A DNA stretch of 64,000 nucleotides from Parabacteroides sp. AM08-6 (GTDB lineage Bacteria > Bacteroidota > Bacteroidia > Bacteroidales > Tannerellaceae): positions 74,377 through 138,376 of the forward strand of contig NZ_QRMP01000007.1 in assembly GCF_003473295.1 (NCBI RefSeq), given 5' to 3'. Below are positions 24,184-31,522 of the stretch, piece by piece. The position numbers and the translations under genes are program-made. The notes beneath the pieces were generated by a model. It made no database searches. It was not told where the DNA came from and worked only from the letters and a program-made list of their open reading frames with translations. The first letter of the stretch is position 1, and the number at the start of each line of letters is the position of its first letter.

Positions 24184-24426
24184 ATGAACGGAATAATAAT
24201 CAATGATGAGCTGCACGAGTTGGTTTCGTTGAGAACCGGTGACCCGTGTAATAATTGCAGTCTGCAAGTAAATTGTGATAAGACTGATTTTTTCTTATGT
24301 ACTGTAATTGCCGGAAGGCACAACTCTGATGAACGATTTGTAAATCGTGGTAAAGTGAATGAATTTATTGAGAAACTTAATTCGCAACTAACAAATAACG
24401 AATCATGGAAACAAAATTCAAAATAA
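24184..24426 (+). CDS. Small Cys-rich protein
   Basis: An 80-residue protein with CNNCSLQVNCDKTDFFLC, a possible four-Cys metal site, and a helical C-terminus. It overlaps the next gene by 22 bp. The family is not recognised. Confidence 0.55.
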   Translation: MNGIIINDELHELVSLRTGDPCNNCSLQVNCDKTDFFLCTVIAGRHNSDERFVNRGKVNEFIEKLNSQLTNNESWKQNSK

Positions 24427-24626
24427 AACAATACGTCTGGTGTACTAACGAAACACATAAGTCGGAAGTAGGCGTAATCGCTGAAGTAGTAGAAGAAAAT
24501 GCCTTGGTTAAAACCAAAGATGGGACACATGAAGAAAATCTCTATTGTGTTATGCTTCATTACCCTAACGGGAAAATGTATTTCGAGGAGTTTTTTGAAT
24601 CAGAGTTAGAATTAGTTCAACAATAA
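24405..24626 (+). CDS. Small beta-rich protein
   Basis: A 73-residue protein whose strands (KQYVWCTNETHKSEVGVIAE, then NALVKTKDGT) suggest a small SH3-like barrel. It lies just before the PAPS-reductase-family gene. The function is unknown. Confidence 0.55.
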   Translation: METKFKIKQYVWCTNETHKSEVGVIAEVVEENALVKTKDGTHEENLYCVMLHYPNGKMYFEEFFESELELVQQ

Positions 24627-24632
24627 TAAAAC

Positions 24633-25460
24633 ATGAGTGAAAGTATTAGCTGGGAATTATACTTAAAGATTCGGCAAGCAATAAACTTTCTACGCAGTAT
24701 GGAAAGTGGCAAGCCTTTAAATCTCGGATTCTCCGGTGGAAAAGATAGCGTTGTAATCCTCCATCTTGCAGAACATTCCGGTATAAAATTCAATGCCATA
24801 TACGCTAATACTACAGTAGACCCGCCGGGTACAATCAGTTTTATAAAGAAGAACTATCCACAAGTGCGTATTATGCACCCGGAGAAGTCTTTCTTTAAAT
24901 TGATTGAAGAAAAGGGATTTCCGTCACGACTTCGGCGGTTCTGCTGTGAGGTGTTAAAAGAACGTTATGGTATCGGTAAACGTAGTATCGAAGGAATGAG
25001 GGCATCGGAGAGCCGGAACCGGAAAGATTACGAACCGGAGCAATGTGATGCTCGCAAGTGGATGCGTGGAGCTATACACATTCTTCCTATTCTTGGTTGG
25101 ACGGAAGATGACGTGTGGGAGTATATACGATACTATGAGCTGCCTTATTCAAAGTACTATGATGCTCCTTATAAATTGAATCGACATGGCTGTGTTGGTT
25201 GTCCTCTCTGCAATTATAAGCAGATGCAATTAGAGTTCAAGATGTTTCCCGGCTATGCCAAAAGAATAATAGTAGCCGTTGAAAGATACATGAATACTCA
25301 TCCGAATGGTTTCCTTGCCTGCAATTTTGCGGACGGGTACGAGGCTTTTTATTACTACATTAATGAAATGCCAATCGCAGAGTTTCACGAGAAGAAGAGA
25401 AGCTTATTTGGCTTCAATGCGCAGGAGATTATTCAAAGAGAAATTTTAAATCAATTATAA
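24633..25460 (+). CDS. PAPS reductase / ATP-pyrophosphatase family protein
   Basis: A 275-residue protein of the adenine-nucleotide alpha-hydrolase fold: PP-loop GFSGGKDSVV (residues 32-41), then YANTTVDPPGT, and a C-terminal Cys motif HGCVGCPLCNY with an additional FCCEVLKER. In the cell the family reduces PAPS or activates atoms for thiolation (CysH, DndC and relatives). Phage copies usually stand alone as here and may modify DNA or tRNA or supply sulfide. No dnd partner genes are present in the window. Confidence 0.8.
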   Translation: MSESISWELYLKIRQAINFLRSMESGKPLNLGFSGGKDSVVILHLAEHSGIKFNAIYANTTVDPPGTISFIKKNYPQVRIMHPEKSFFKLIEEKGFPSRLRRFCCEVLKERYGIGKRSIEGMRASESRNRKDYEPEQCDARKWMRGAIHILPILGWTEDDVWEYIRYYELPYSKYYDAPYKLNRHGCVGCPLCNYKQMQLEFKMFPGYAKRIIVAVERYMNTHPNGFLACNFADGYEAFYYYINEMPIAEFHEKKRSLFGFNAQEIIQREILNQL

Positions 25461-25475
25461 AAAAACTTGAGGCAA

Positions 25476-26279
25476 ATGAGAACCCCAATAACATATTACG
25501 GAGGCAAGCAGCAGCTGGCGGCTAAAATCATTTCGATGATGCCGCCTCACAAAATATACTGCGAACCTTTTTTCGGTGGTGGTGCTGTTTTTTTTCAAAA
25601 GCCCAAAAGTTACCTTGAGGTCATTAATGATAAGAACGATAAACTTATTACGTTTTACCGGCAGGTAGCGACAAATTTTGAGCAACTGGCCGAAAAGATT
25701 GATAATAGTCTTTGTTCCGAATCTGAATACTACCTGGCTAAAGATTTCTATAACGGTCGAGTTCCGGCCGGAGACACTGATATAGCTTGGGCTGTATTCA
25801 TAATAACAAACGGTTCCTTTTCCGGAAGCATGCACGGTGGTTGGAAATGGTGCAATGGTTCGGCAGGAAGCCATACCGGAGTATTTATGCGAAACAAACG
25901 GAATGAGTTTAATGAAACACTCCGGGAGCGTATGCAAGACGTTCAAATATCTTGCCGGGATGCGTTGGAAGTAATCAAGCAAAGAGATACACCCGAAACA
26001 TTTTTCTACCTCGACCCACCATATCCTGGATGTACTCAAGGTCATTACCGTGGTTATACTCACGAAGAATTGTTCCAGCTGCTCACCGTCCTGAAGGGAA
26101 TAAAGGGAAAGTTCATCTTATCAAACTTTTGGTGTCAAACGCTCCGATACTTTGTTGCAGTAAACGGCTGGCATGTAGAAAAGTTAGATATGCCTCTTAA
26201 AGTCGCCAACCTCACGAAAGCCAAGCGAAAAACTGAAATATTAATTAGTAACTACGAGTCTGAAAGGACTCTATTTTAA
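25476..26279 (+). CDS. Dam-like D12 class DNA adenine methylase
   Basis: A 267-residue enzyme. The N-terminus TPITYYGGKQQLA and EPFFGGGAVFF form the SAM site; FYLDPPYPG is catalytic motif IV (DPPY). The whole layout fits MT-A70-unrelated D12 adenine methylases. I chose ATG at 25476; a TTG three codons upstream is also possible. This is the second DNA methylase in 3 kb, next to the PAPS-reductase-like gene. Confidence 0.85.
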   Translation: MRTPITYYGGKQQLAAKIISMMPPHKIYCEPFFGGGAVFFQKPKSYLEVINDKNDKLITFYRQVATNFEQLAEKIDNSLCSESEYYLAKDFYNGRVPAGDTDIAWAVFIITNGSFSGSMHGGWKWCNGSAGSHTGVFMRNKRNEFNETLRERMQDVQISCRDALEVIKQRDTPETFFYLDPPYPGCTQGHYRGYTHEELFQLLTVLKGIKGKFILSNFWCQTLRYFVAVNGWHVEKLDMPLKVANLTKAKRKTEILISNYESERTLF

Positions 26280-26294
26280 AAGGAAAGGAACATT

Positions 26295-26486
26295 ATGGCA
26301 AAGTACTATTTAGCCTATACAGTAACACAGAGTATCAGTGAAAGCGGCGAAGAGCTGATAGAAGCAAAATCTATTAGTGAAGCTAAAAAGAAATTGAAAG
26401 AATCTTTGAAGGAAGATTTTTATGGCGAGAATGTGAAAGTGAAGTTTAATGATGTGTATCGCACTTCGGATGATGCACGATTATAA
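26295..26486 (+). CDS. Small early protein
   Basis: A 63-residue protein with one strand-helix-strand unit (YYLAYTVTQSISESG, EAKSISEAKKKLKESL). The family is unknown. It lies 15 bp after the methylase gene, with a good AGGAAAGGA site upstream. Confidence 0.55.
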   Translation: MAKYYLAYTVTQSISESGEELIEAKSISEAKKKLKESLKEDFYGENVKVKFNDVYRTSDDARL

Positions 26487-26504
26487 AAAGAAAGGAGCTA
26501 AAAT

Positions 26505-26840
26505 ATGATTACAAAAGAAACAGCCCGCGAGATATACAATTGCTATCAACAGATTGAAGAAATTGACAAGATCAAAAGCGATATGGTAAAAGAGATCGAA
26601 CGTGCAAGAGAACAAAATGAAGAAGATAATAAGCCAATCCCGGAAAATGGCAGTTTTGGGAAATATGGTAAAGGTATGCAGTTAGGTGTGCCTGATGGTA
26701 GTTTTTCTTCGATGCGTATATTTTCTATATCTCCCACAATAGGAGTCATGGTTATGGATGAACAAAAGAGCAATCTTGAAAAAAGGCTGAGAGAGTTAGA
26801 AACTATCGCAAAATTGGAAATGGGTAAACCTATAATCTAA
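26505..26840 (+). CDS. Hypothetical early protein
   Basis: A 111-residue protein: coiled helical ends (IYNCYQQIEEIDKIKSDMVK and KSNLEKRLRELETI) flank a Gly-rich middle. A GAAAGGAGC ribosome site precedes it. Not recognised. Confidence 0.55.
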   Translation: MITKETAREIYNCYQQIEEIDKIKSDMVKEIERAREQNEEDNKPIPENGSFGKYGKGMQLGVPDGSFSSMRIFSISPTIGVMVMDEQKSNLEKRLRELETIAKLEMGKPII

Positions 26841-26877
26841 ATAATAACGAGCCTTGAGCGGCTTTATAAAACTCGAT

Positions 26878-27075
26878 ATGAATATGAGCGATTTTAAATC
26901 ACGTCTGATAGAAGAACAGGCACAACTTGAAGAAAGGCTGAATAAGCTGAATGATTTCAATCAAAGTGAAAAGGTTAACGGTATTGATCCGGTACAGAAA
27001 TCTCTTTTGTTTGTACAAGCTGGAGCGATGTACACCTACAACGAGTGCTTAAAAGCAAGATTAGAAAGATTGTAA
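26878..27075 (+). CDS. Small phage protein (crAss/Bacteroides-phage type)
   Basis: A 65-residue helical protein: DFKSRLIEEQAQLEERLNKL then PVQKSLLFVQAGAMYTYNEC, a pattern often seen in small proteins of Bacteroides phages. The ATG at 26878 is preferred to an upstream TTG. Function unknown. Confidence 0.6.
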   Translation: MNMSDFKSRLIEEQAQLEERLNKLNDFNQSEKVNGIDPVQKSLLFVQAGAMYTYNECLKARLERL

Positions 27076-27085
27076 TCAACACCGT

Positions 27086-27113
27086 AGCTACCCTGGTATT
27101 ATTCAGGGTAGCT
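27086..27113 (+). other. Intergenic perfect hairpin
   Basis: AGCTACCCTG (27086-27095) pairs fully with CAGGGTAGCT (27104-27113) around an 8-nt loop. The T tract is missing, so it is more likely an RNA stability or processing element than a terminator. Confidence 0.6.
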
Positions 27114-27145
27114 CAACTCTAATATAATATAAAAATAGTTGAATT

Positions 27146-27961
27146 ATGAAAGTAACTAGCTCAGATATACAATTCCTGATTGGTTGCACCAGGCGGGAAG
27201 CGGAAAGAATCATCATTGACGCTATAGGTCGTAACAATATCGATAAAAAATTCAAGGTGAAATCTTCTACCGAAATAGAAGTTTCCGATATAAAAAAGAG
27301 GTTGTTGTCGGTGAACGAGTCGATGGATGGTAAAAATCCTGTACAAAATGCAATCGACCTCCTTCAGTGTCATGGGCTTTCCTATTCTTTGAAGCGCCAG
27401 ATATTTGAAGATATGGAATGCCTATTTTATTGCGACTTGAAAGGTAAATATCGGACTTTGAAAAAGGTACTACCAAAAGAACAGATAGATTCTCTTAGGA
27501 GTACATTAAAGGTTAGAAAATCTGATTTTTTGTCATCTGGTGGAAAGTTTCCTAAAGGATTTAAGGTTTGCCAACCAACAATAAAAAACATGAAAGAGAA
27601 TAAATATATATTACCGACCATAGAAAATATCAAGAGCAGATATTTTTATACCGAGGAATTTGACGAAGCAAAATGGGATGTGGAGCATAACGAGTTTTCG
27701 TTAAAAGAAGTACGAAGAGTTATGAAAAAAAATGAAAAATGCTACCTTGGAAACCTGCTGGAAACGGCTAAGCATTGGTATGCGGGCAGTCTTCGCAGTT
27801 TTAAAAAACATGGAATCGACACAGACAAGATGAAAAAGGATTGGGAGGAAGTGATTGATGATATTAGAAGAGAAATTGCTAATCCAAATTTAAATAAGGT
27901 AGAGCTTCATTTGCAGAGAAAAGGTGAAAATAATACAAAGAAAGAATATGGCAGAATTTAA
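27146..27961 (+). CDS. Hypothetical early protein
   Basis: A 271-residue basic protein. The start (SDIQFLIGCTRREAERIIID) resembles a DNA-binding helix pair. The middle is Lys-rich with no recognisable catalytic motif, and the C-terminus is helical. It overlaps the next gene by 14 bp. Confidence 0.55.
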   Translation: MKVTSSDIQFLIGCTRREAERIIIDAIGRNNIDKKFKVKSSTEIEVSDIKKRLLSVNESMDGKNPVQNAIDLLQCHGLSYSLKRQIFEDMECLFYCDLKGKYRTLKKVLPKEQIDSLRSTLKVRKSDFLSSGGKFPKGFKVCQPTIKNMKENKYILPTIENIKSRYFYTEEFDEAKWDVEHNEFSLKEVRRVMKKNEKCYLGNLLETAKHWYAGSLRSFKKHGIDTDKMKKDWEEVIDDIRREIANPNLNKVELHLQRKGENNTKKEYGRI

Positions 27962-28232
27962 TGAAAATCCCTTTCTGAAAGATACGCCCGTAACCCCGTT
28001 TTCAAACGGTACGGAAGCGGAATGCTGGCACGAACGCAACTGCGATAAGTGCATCAAGTATGAGAACAAGTCTGATTGCGAACTGGCCTATCATTTAGAT
28101 ATGGGCTTTATTCTGGGTACAATTCCCCTCTGGGTGGCAAAGGAGATAGGCTTTTCCTATAATCCTCTTTATCAGACCGGGAGATTGAATGAGAGATGCG
28201 GAGGATTTAGAACCGGCGATGAGCCTTTTTAA
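27948..28232 (+). CDS. Small Cys-rich hypothetical protein
   Basis: A 94-residue protein with ECWHERNCDKCIKYENKSDC, a possible zinc site. I chose the ATG at 27948 (MAEFNENPF), overlapping the previous gene by 14 bp. Confidence 0.6.
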   Translation: MAEFNENPFLKDTPVTPFSNGTEAECWHERNCDKCIKYENKSDCELAYHLDMGFILGTIPLWVAKEIGFSYNPLYQTGRLNERCGGFRTGDEPF

Positions 28233-28263
28233 CGAGCAAACAATGAGTAAAAAATAATAAGCT

Positions 28264-28884
28264 ATGCCAAAAGTAGGAACAAAATGTATTAAAATAAATG
28301 AGAAATGGGTAGACCTTATTTTGTGGTATACCCAGAAAGACGGTTTTTCATATAAGGGAGTACCCGACGAAGTATATAAATTGACCGAATTTGGTAGAAG
28401 GGTTTACCGAAGCGAAGATGAGATTAATACCCATTTAAACAAGTCCATTGTAGAGTATCACGAAAAAGTAAAAGTTACAAAGAAGATAATCTCTTATACA
28501 CTGAAAGCGACTGTTAATCTCATTATGAATCGAACGGATAAAGGTTCTTATTCCGGAATAAAGTCAGGGGTAAGTAAGAAATTTGAAACAGAGCACGGCT
28601 ATGAAGATAATTTCTCATTTGGTTTTTCTTATAGGGTGCTGATGGAAACATCCGGTACTGATAAGAAACATTATTACCTTATCAATGAAGATGGTTCTAC
28701 CGGGTATGAATGCCAGAACGATGGTTTGTGTATTGATTGGACACCTGCCAGAGAACAGTTTTTCAAAGATATGGCAGGAAATCTTCAAAAACTTGTATAT
28801 GGCGTATCTAATTTCTTTGACCAGCCTGATTTACTTCAGTTGATGGAAACGGTAGGTATAAAGGCTTTATCTAATGGCAAATAA
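28264..28884 (+). CDS. Hypothetical early protein
   Basis: A 206-residue mixed alpha/beta protein (KVGTKCIKINEKWVDLILWY near the start, GYECQNDGLCIDWTPAREQF near the end). No family recognised. Confidence 0.55.
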   Translation: MPKVGTKCIKINEKWVDLILWYTQKDGFSYKGVPDEVYKLTEFGRRVYRSEDEINTHLNKSIVEYHEKVKVTKKIISYTLKATVNLIMNRTDKGSYSGIKSGVSKKFETEHGYEDNFSFGFSYRVLMETSGTDKKHYYLINEDGSTGYECQNDGLCIDWTPAREQFFKDMAGNLQKLVYGVSNFFDQPDLLQLMETVGIKALSNGK

Positions 28885-28894
28885 ATAAAAAAAG

Positions 28895-29086
28895 ATGAAA
28901 TCTATATCAAAAGCTCGAAAACTTATCAAGACTATCCAACATGGCGAAGGTTCAGAGATACAATGTGATTTAGCCTTTATAGGATATGCAGCAGAACAGA
29001 TACTAAGAGAACGTACAACGTTTGATATATCAATAGTAAAACGGCATCTGTTTCGTCGCTTAGTATTAGTAGCAGAAAAATTTTAA
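28895..29086 (+). CDS. Small early protein
   Basis: A 63-residue basic helical protein (KSISKARKLIKTIQHGEGSE). Unknown. It lies 10 bp after the previous stop. Confidence 0.5.
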   Translation: MKSISKARKLIKTIQHGEGSEIQCDLAFIGYAAEQILRERTTFDISIVKRHLFRRLVLVAEKF

Positions 29087-29097
29087 TATAAAAAATC

Positions 29098-29340
29098 ATG
29101 AAAAAAGCAATAATAGTAGGTGTACCTAATGGGCAGATGTGTAACATACCGAACAGCGTTATAGACAACGCTAAAACGGAAGGGATAGAATTTGTCGAAT
29201 TAGAACAACCTGTCACATTAACGATTGTTGAACCCCCTGAAGCCTTGGTGCGAGAGTTACCTGTACTGAACACTTTTATTCCTGAACCGAAATGCAAGAA
29301 TCAAGTTTGGAAACGTAAAGGTAAGAATAGTCGATTTTAG
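29098..29340 (+). CDS. Small early protein
   Basis: An 80-residue protein beginning MKKAIIVGVPNGQMCNIPNS, with a Pro-rich middle and basic end. It ends 156 bp before the second recombinase gene. Unknown. Confidence 0.55.
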   Translation: MKKAIIVGVPNGQMCNIPNSVIDNAKTEGIEFVELEQPVTLTIVEPPEALVRELPVLNTFIPEPKCKNQVWKRKGKNSRF

Positions 29341-29496
29341 CTCAAATCACGGAAGATGTGAAACAATTGAATAGGAACAGCAAAGCCGCCCGGCGGCAAC
29401 CGAACGGCCTTGTAAACTCTCACCAGCCTGTAGGCTAATATGCTTATCACACTACAAATGTAGTGCTTATTTACTGAAAATAAAAATAATAATATC
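29341..29496 (+). other. Leader of the second recombinase with hairpins
   Basis: Contains GCCGCC-C-GGCGGC-like and AGCC-TGTA-GGCT hairpins and a perfect CACTACA (29450-29456) / TGTAGTG (29459-29465) palindrome 31 bp before the recombinase start. The palindrome could be a binding site. No gene. Confidence 0.45.
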
Positions 29497-30459
29497 ATGG
29501 GTGCATTTCAATTAGAATTTTCAAGTTATAACGCATCACAATTACAAAGCGAATATTTTCGAAATCTGCCATCCTGTAATTTCATTCAGTTTGGTGTACT
29601 CTTTATAAACATGAAAAAGAAAGGTAAGCATTTTTCTCTTTACCGAAACCTACTCGAACATTTTCTGAACTATCAGGAATCGATAGGTCGTACATTTAAA
29701 ACAAATCAGATTGGTAAAGAAGAAATAGACGGCTTTGTACACTATTTGCATGTAGAAAAAGAATTAAAAATCTCAACTATCAAGAGTATGGTCACGAAAC
29801 TAAAATATATTATAGGGAAAGCTTACCTAAATGGATGGGCTGTAGATGATTCATATTCGGACGCTAAGGTCCGAGAGAGCGATTCCACATTTATATATTT
29901 GTCAGAAAAAGAAATTGCCCGCATTTACTATTACAAAGACCTAACACCTAAGCAAGAGGAAATACGCGATTTGTTTATCGTTGGATGTATGACTGGACAA
30001 CGATATTCTGATTATTCTCGATTATCCGTAGACAATATCAAGGGTGACAATATCCATGTTTTGCAACAGAAAACAAAAAACAAAGCTGTTGTACCCATGA
30101 CCGATTACGTACGTGAAATAATTGCTAAATACGGAGGTAAAATGCCTAAAGCGCGTTGTATTCAATATTTTAACAAGGCTATTAAGCAAATATGTAAAAA
30201 AGTTGGATTAACTGAACTTATTGTCTACGAAGAGGAACAGGCTGACCGGATTATTATGGTCAAGAGACCTAAATACGACATGATTAGTTCGCATACCGCA
30301 AGGAGAACATTTGCCACGAACATGATTAAGAATAATATACCAAGTAATAAAATAATGAAGTGCACAGGTCATAAGACATCTGCTTGTTTTGACAGGTATG
30401 ATCGTATGACATTGGAAGATAATGCACGGGCATTAGCTGGAAATGGATATTTATCATAA
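29497..30459 (+). CDS. Second tyrosine recombinase (XerC/D-like catalytic set)
   Basis: A 320-residue recombinase with SAM-like N-terminal core-binding domain (about 38-120) and catalytic domain (about 135-315). All expected residues are present: Arg169 (MTGQRYSDY), a Lys near 192-196 (QKTKNK), His266-x-x-Arg269 (SHTARRTFAT), His292 (CTGHKTS) and nucleophile Tyr301 (FDRYDRM). It lies deep in the early operon, far from the prophage end, so it is unlikely to be the integrase. Site-specific inversion of phage or host DNA, or dimer resolution, is plausible. Confidence 0.85.
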   Translation: MGAFQLEFSSYNASQLQSEYFRNLPSCNFIQFGVLFINMKKKGKHFSLYRNLLEHFLNYQESIGRTFKTNQIGKEEIDGFVHYLHVEKELKISTIKSMVTKLKYIIGKAYLNGWAVDDSYSDAKVRESDSTFIYLSEKEIARIYYYKDLTPKQEEIRDLFIVGCMTGQRYSDYSRLSVDNIKGDNIHVLQQKTKNKAVVPMTDYVREIIAKYGGKMPKARCIQYFNKAIKQICKKVGLTELIVYEEEQADRIIMVKRPKYDMISSHTARRTFATNMIKNNIPSNKIMKCTGHKTSACFDRYDRMTLEDNARALAGNGYLS

Positions 30460-30471
30460 AAATCAAATAAT

Positions 30472-30648
30472 ATGTATGTAGAAAAGGATTCAATTGGTAA
30501 AATAATCATTCAAGACATATCTCCTGCGGAAGCTGAGATATTGGATGATTGCATCTGCTCTTATTTATCTGGTAAACCAGCCAATACACGAACAGTTGCA
30601 GATAAAGTAATAATTAATTTAAAAAGACAACTTGAAAAATTGTATTAA
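30472..30648 (+). CDS. Small protein after the recombinase
   Basis: A 58-residue ATG-to-TAA frame starting MYVEKDSIGKIIIQDISPAE and ending in basic helix KVIINLKRQLEKLY. It fits tightly between two genes (12 bp and 2 bp gaps). Unknown. Confidence 0.55.
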   Translation: MYVEKDSIGKIIIQDISPAEAEILDDCICSYLSGKPANTRTVADKVIINLKRQLEKLY

Positions 30649-30650
30649 TA

Positions 30651-30836
30651 ATGAAAGCAAGAATTATTTATGAAATAGAGAGTCCGGATGACTGCGAGGA
30701 AGAAGATTTCATAAAGTGGTTGGAATTTCAACTGGGTGTTCCTGGGGCTTGTATAACATCGGATAATCCGTTATATAGAAATGAACTGGATTTTGATAGT
30801 TCTGAGTACGAACAGATAAATGTAATAGATGGATAG
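30651..30836 (+). CDS. Small acidic protein
   Basis: A 61-residue acidic protein (ESPDDCEEEDFIKWLEFQLG). It overlaps the next gene by 8 bp. Unknown. Confidence 0.55.
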   Translation: MKARIIYEIESPDDCEEEDFIKWLEFQLGVPGACITSDNPLYRNELDFDSSEYEQINVIDG

Positions 30837-31203
30837 CTATGCGAAATATCGGTTAACGGATTGGGATTGGATACCCCGTTATAAACAAAAGATGGGGACG
30901 GACCTTTTCCGGGAATATGTAAATAATGTATACAGCGAGTTGATGAAGATGCATGTAGGGGATAGGTTCTCGCTGGATGATAATGTACGAGAAGAGAATA
31001 GGGAGCTCTTTGTAAAGATTGTATGTATGTTCATTCAGGAAGGAAATTCCGATTATGATTTTTCTCCTGATTATAAAATAGTAAGACGACATGAAAAAAC
31101 AACGATGGTCAAAAAGCCAAGAAGAATTTCTTCGGAAGAATCTGGGGAAAATGACACTAAAAGAGATAGCTGCCGGGTTGGAAAAAACGGAACTAGCTGT
31201 TAA
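30829..31203 (+). CDS. Hypothetical, winged-helix-like protein
   Basis: A 124-residue protein. Residues 1-90 (FREYVNNVYSELMKMHVGDR, then DNVREENRELFVKIV) form a helical domain ending in YDFSPDYKIVRRHEK, which could be a wing. The last 113 bp overlap the next gene in another frame, an unusually long overlap, so the C-terminal tail may be non-essential. Confidence 0.55.
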   Translation: MDSYAKYRLTDWDWIPRYKQKMGTDLFREYVNNVYSELMKMHVGDRFSLDDNVREENRELFVKIVCMFIQEGNSDYDFSPDYKIVRRHEKTTMVKKPRRISSEESGENDTKRDSCRVGKNGTSC

Positions 31204-31522
31204 ACTCTATATACACAGGAATCATATCGTTTACCGTCCTTCGGTAAAACGTAACCTTGTATTAGAATTGTTTCGTATTAAGCTTGTTCATCCGGAATAC
31301 TTTAATGTGACAACAGATTTTCTTCGCGCAGTAAAGATTAATCAAGTGCGTTTCTGGAAGTTGTATCGAGGAGAGGTGTCTCCTACCGACCAAGAATACC
31401 TAAGACTGGCAACTACGCTAGAAGTGTCTTTTGAAGAGGCTTTTAATGCTAGACAACTTAGTTTATTTAGTGACAATAATAAAGATGATATAGAAAATGA
31501 TAGCTCAAAATGTTGTAGATGA
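31091..31522 (+). CDS. SANT/Myb-like DNA-binding protein
   Basis: A 143-residue protein. Residues 3-40 read RWSKSQEEFLRKNLGKMTLK, then AVKLYIHRN, a SANT/HTH pattern as in phage and mobile-element regulators. A second helical unit (LRAVKINQVRFWKLYRGE) may be another HTH. The acidic C-terminal tail overlaps the start of the primase gene by 26 bp. Its position before the replication gene suggests a replication or regulatory role. Confidence 0.65.
   Translation: MKKQRWSKSQEEFLRKNLGKMTLKEIAAGLEKTELAVKLYIHRNHIVYRPSVKRNLVLELFRIKLVHPEYFNVTTDFLRAVKINQVRFWKLYRGEVSPTDQEYLRLATTLEVSFEEAFNARQLSLFSDNNKDDIENDSSKCCR

Noticed and set aside
24633..25460. DNA phosphorothioation (Dnd) system
   Set aside because: Only a DndC/CysH-like fold is present; DndA, DndD and DndE are not in the neighbourhood.
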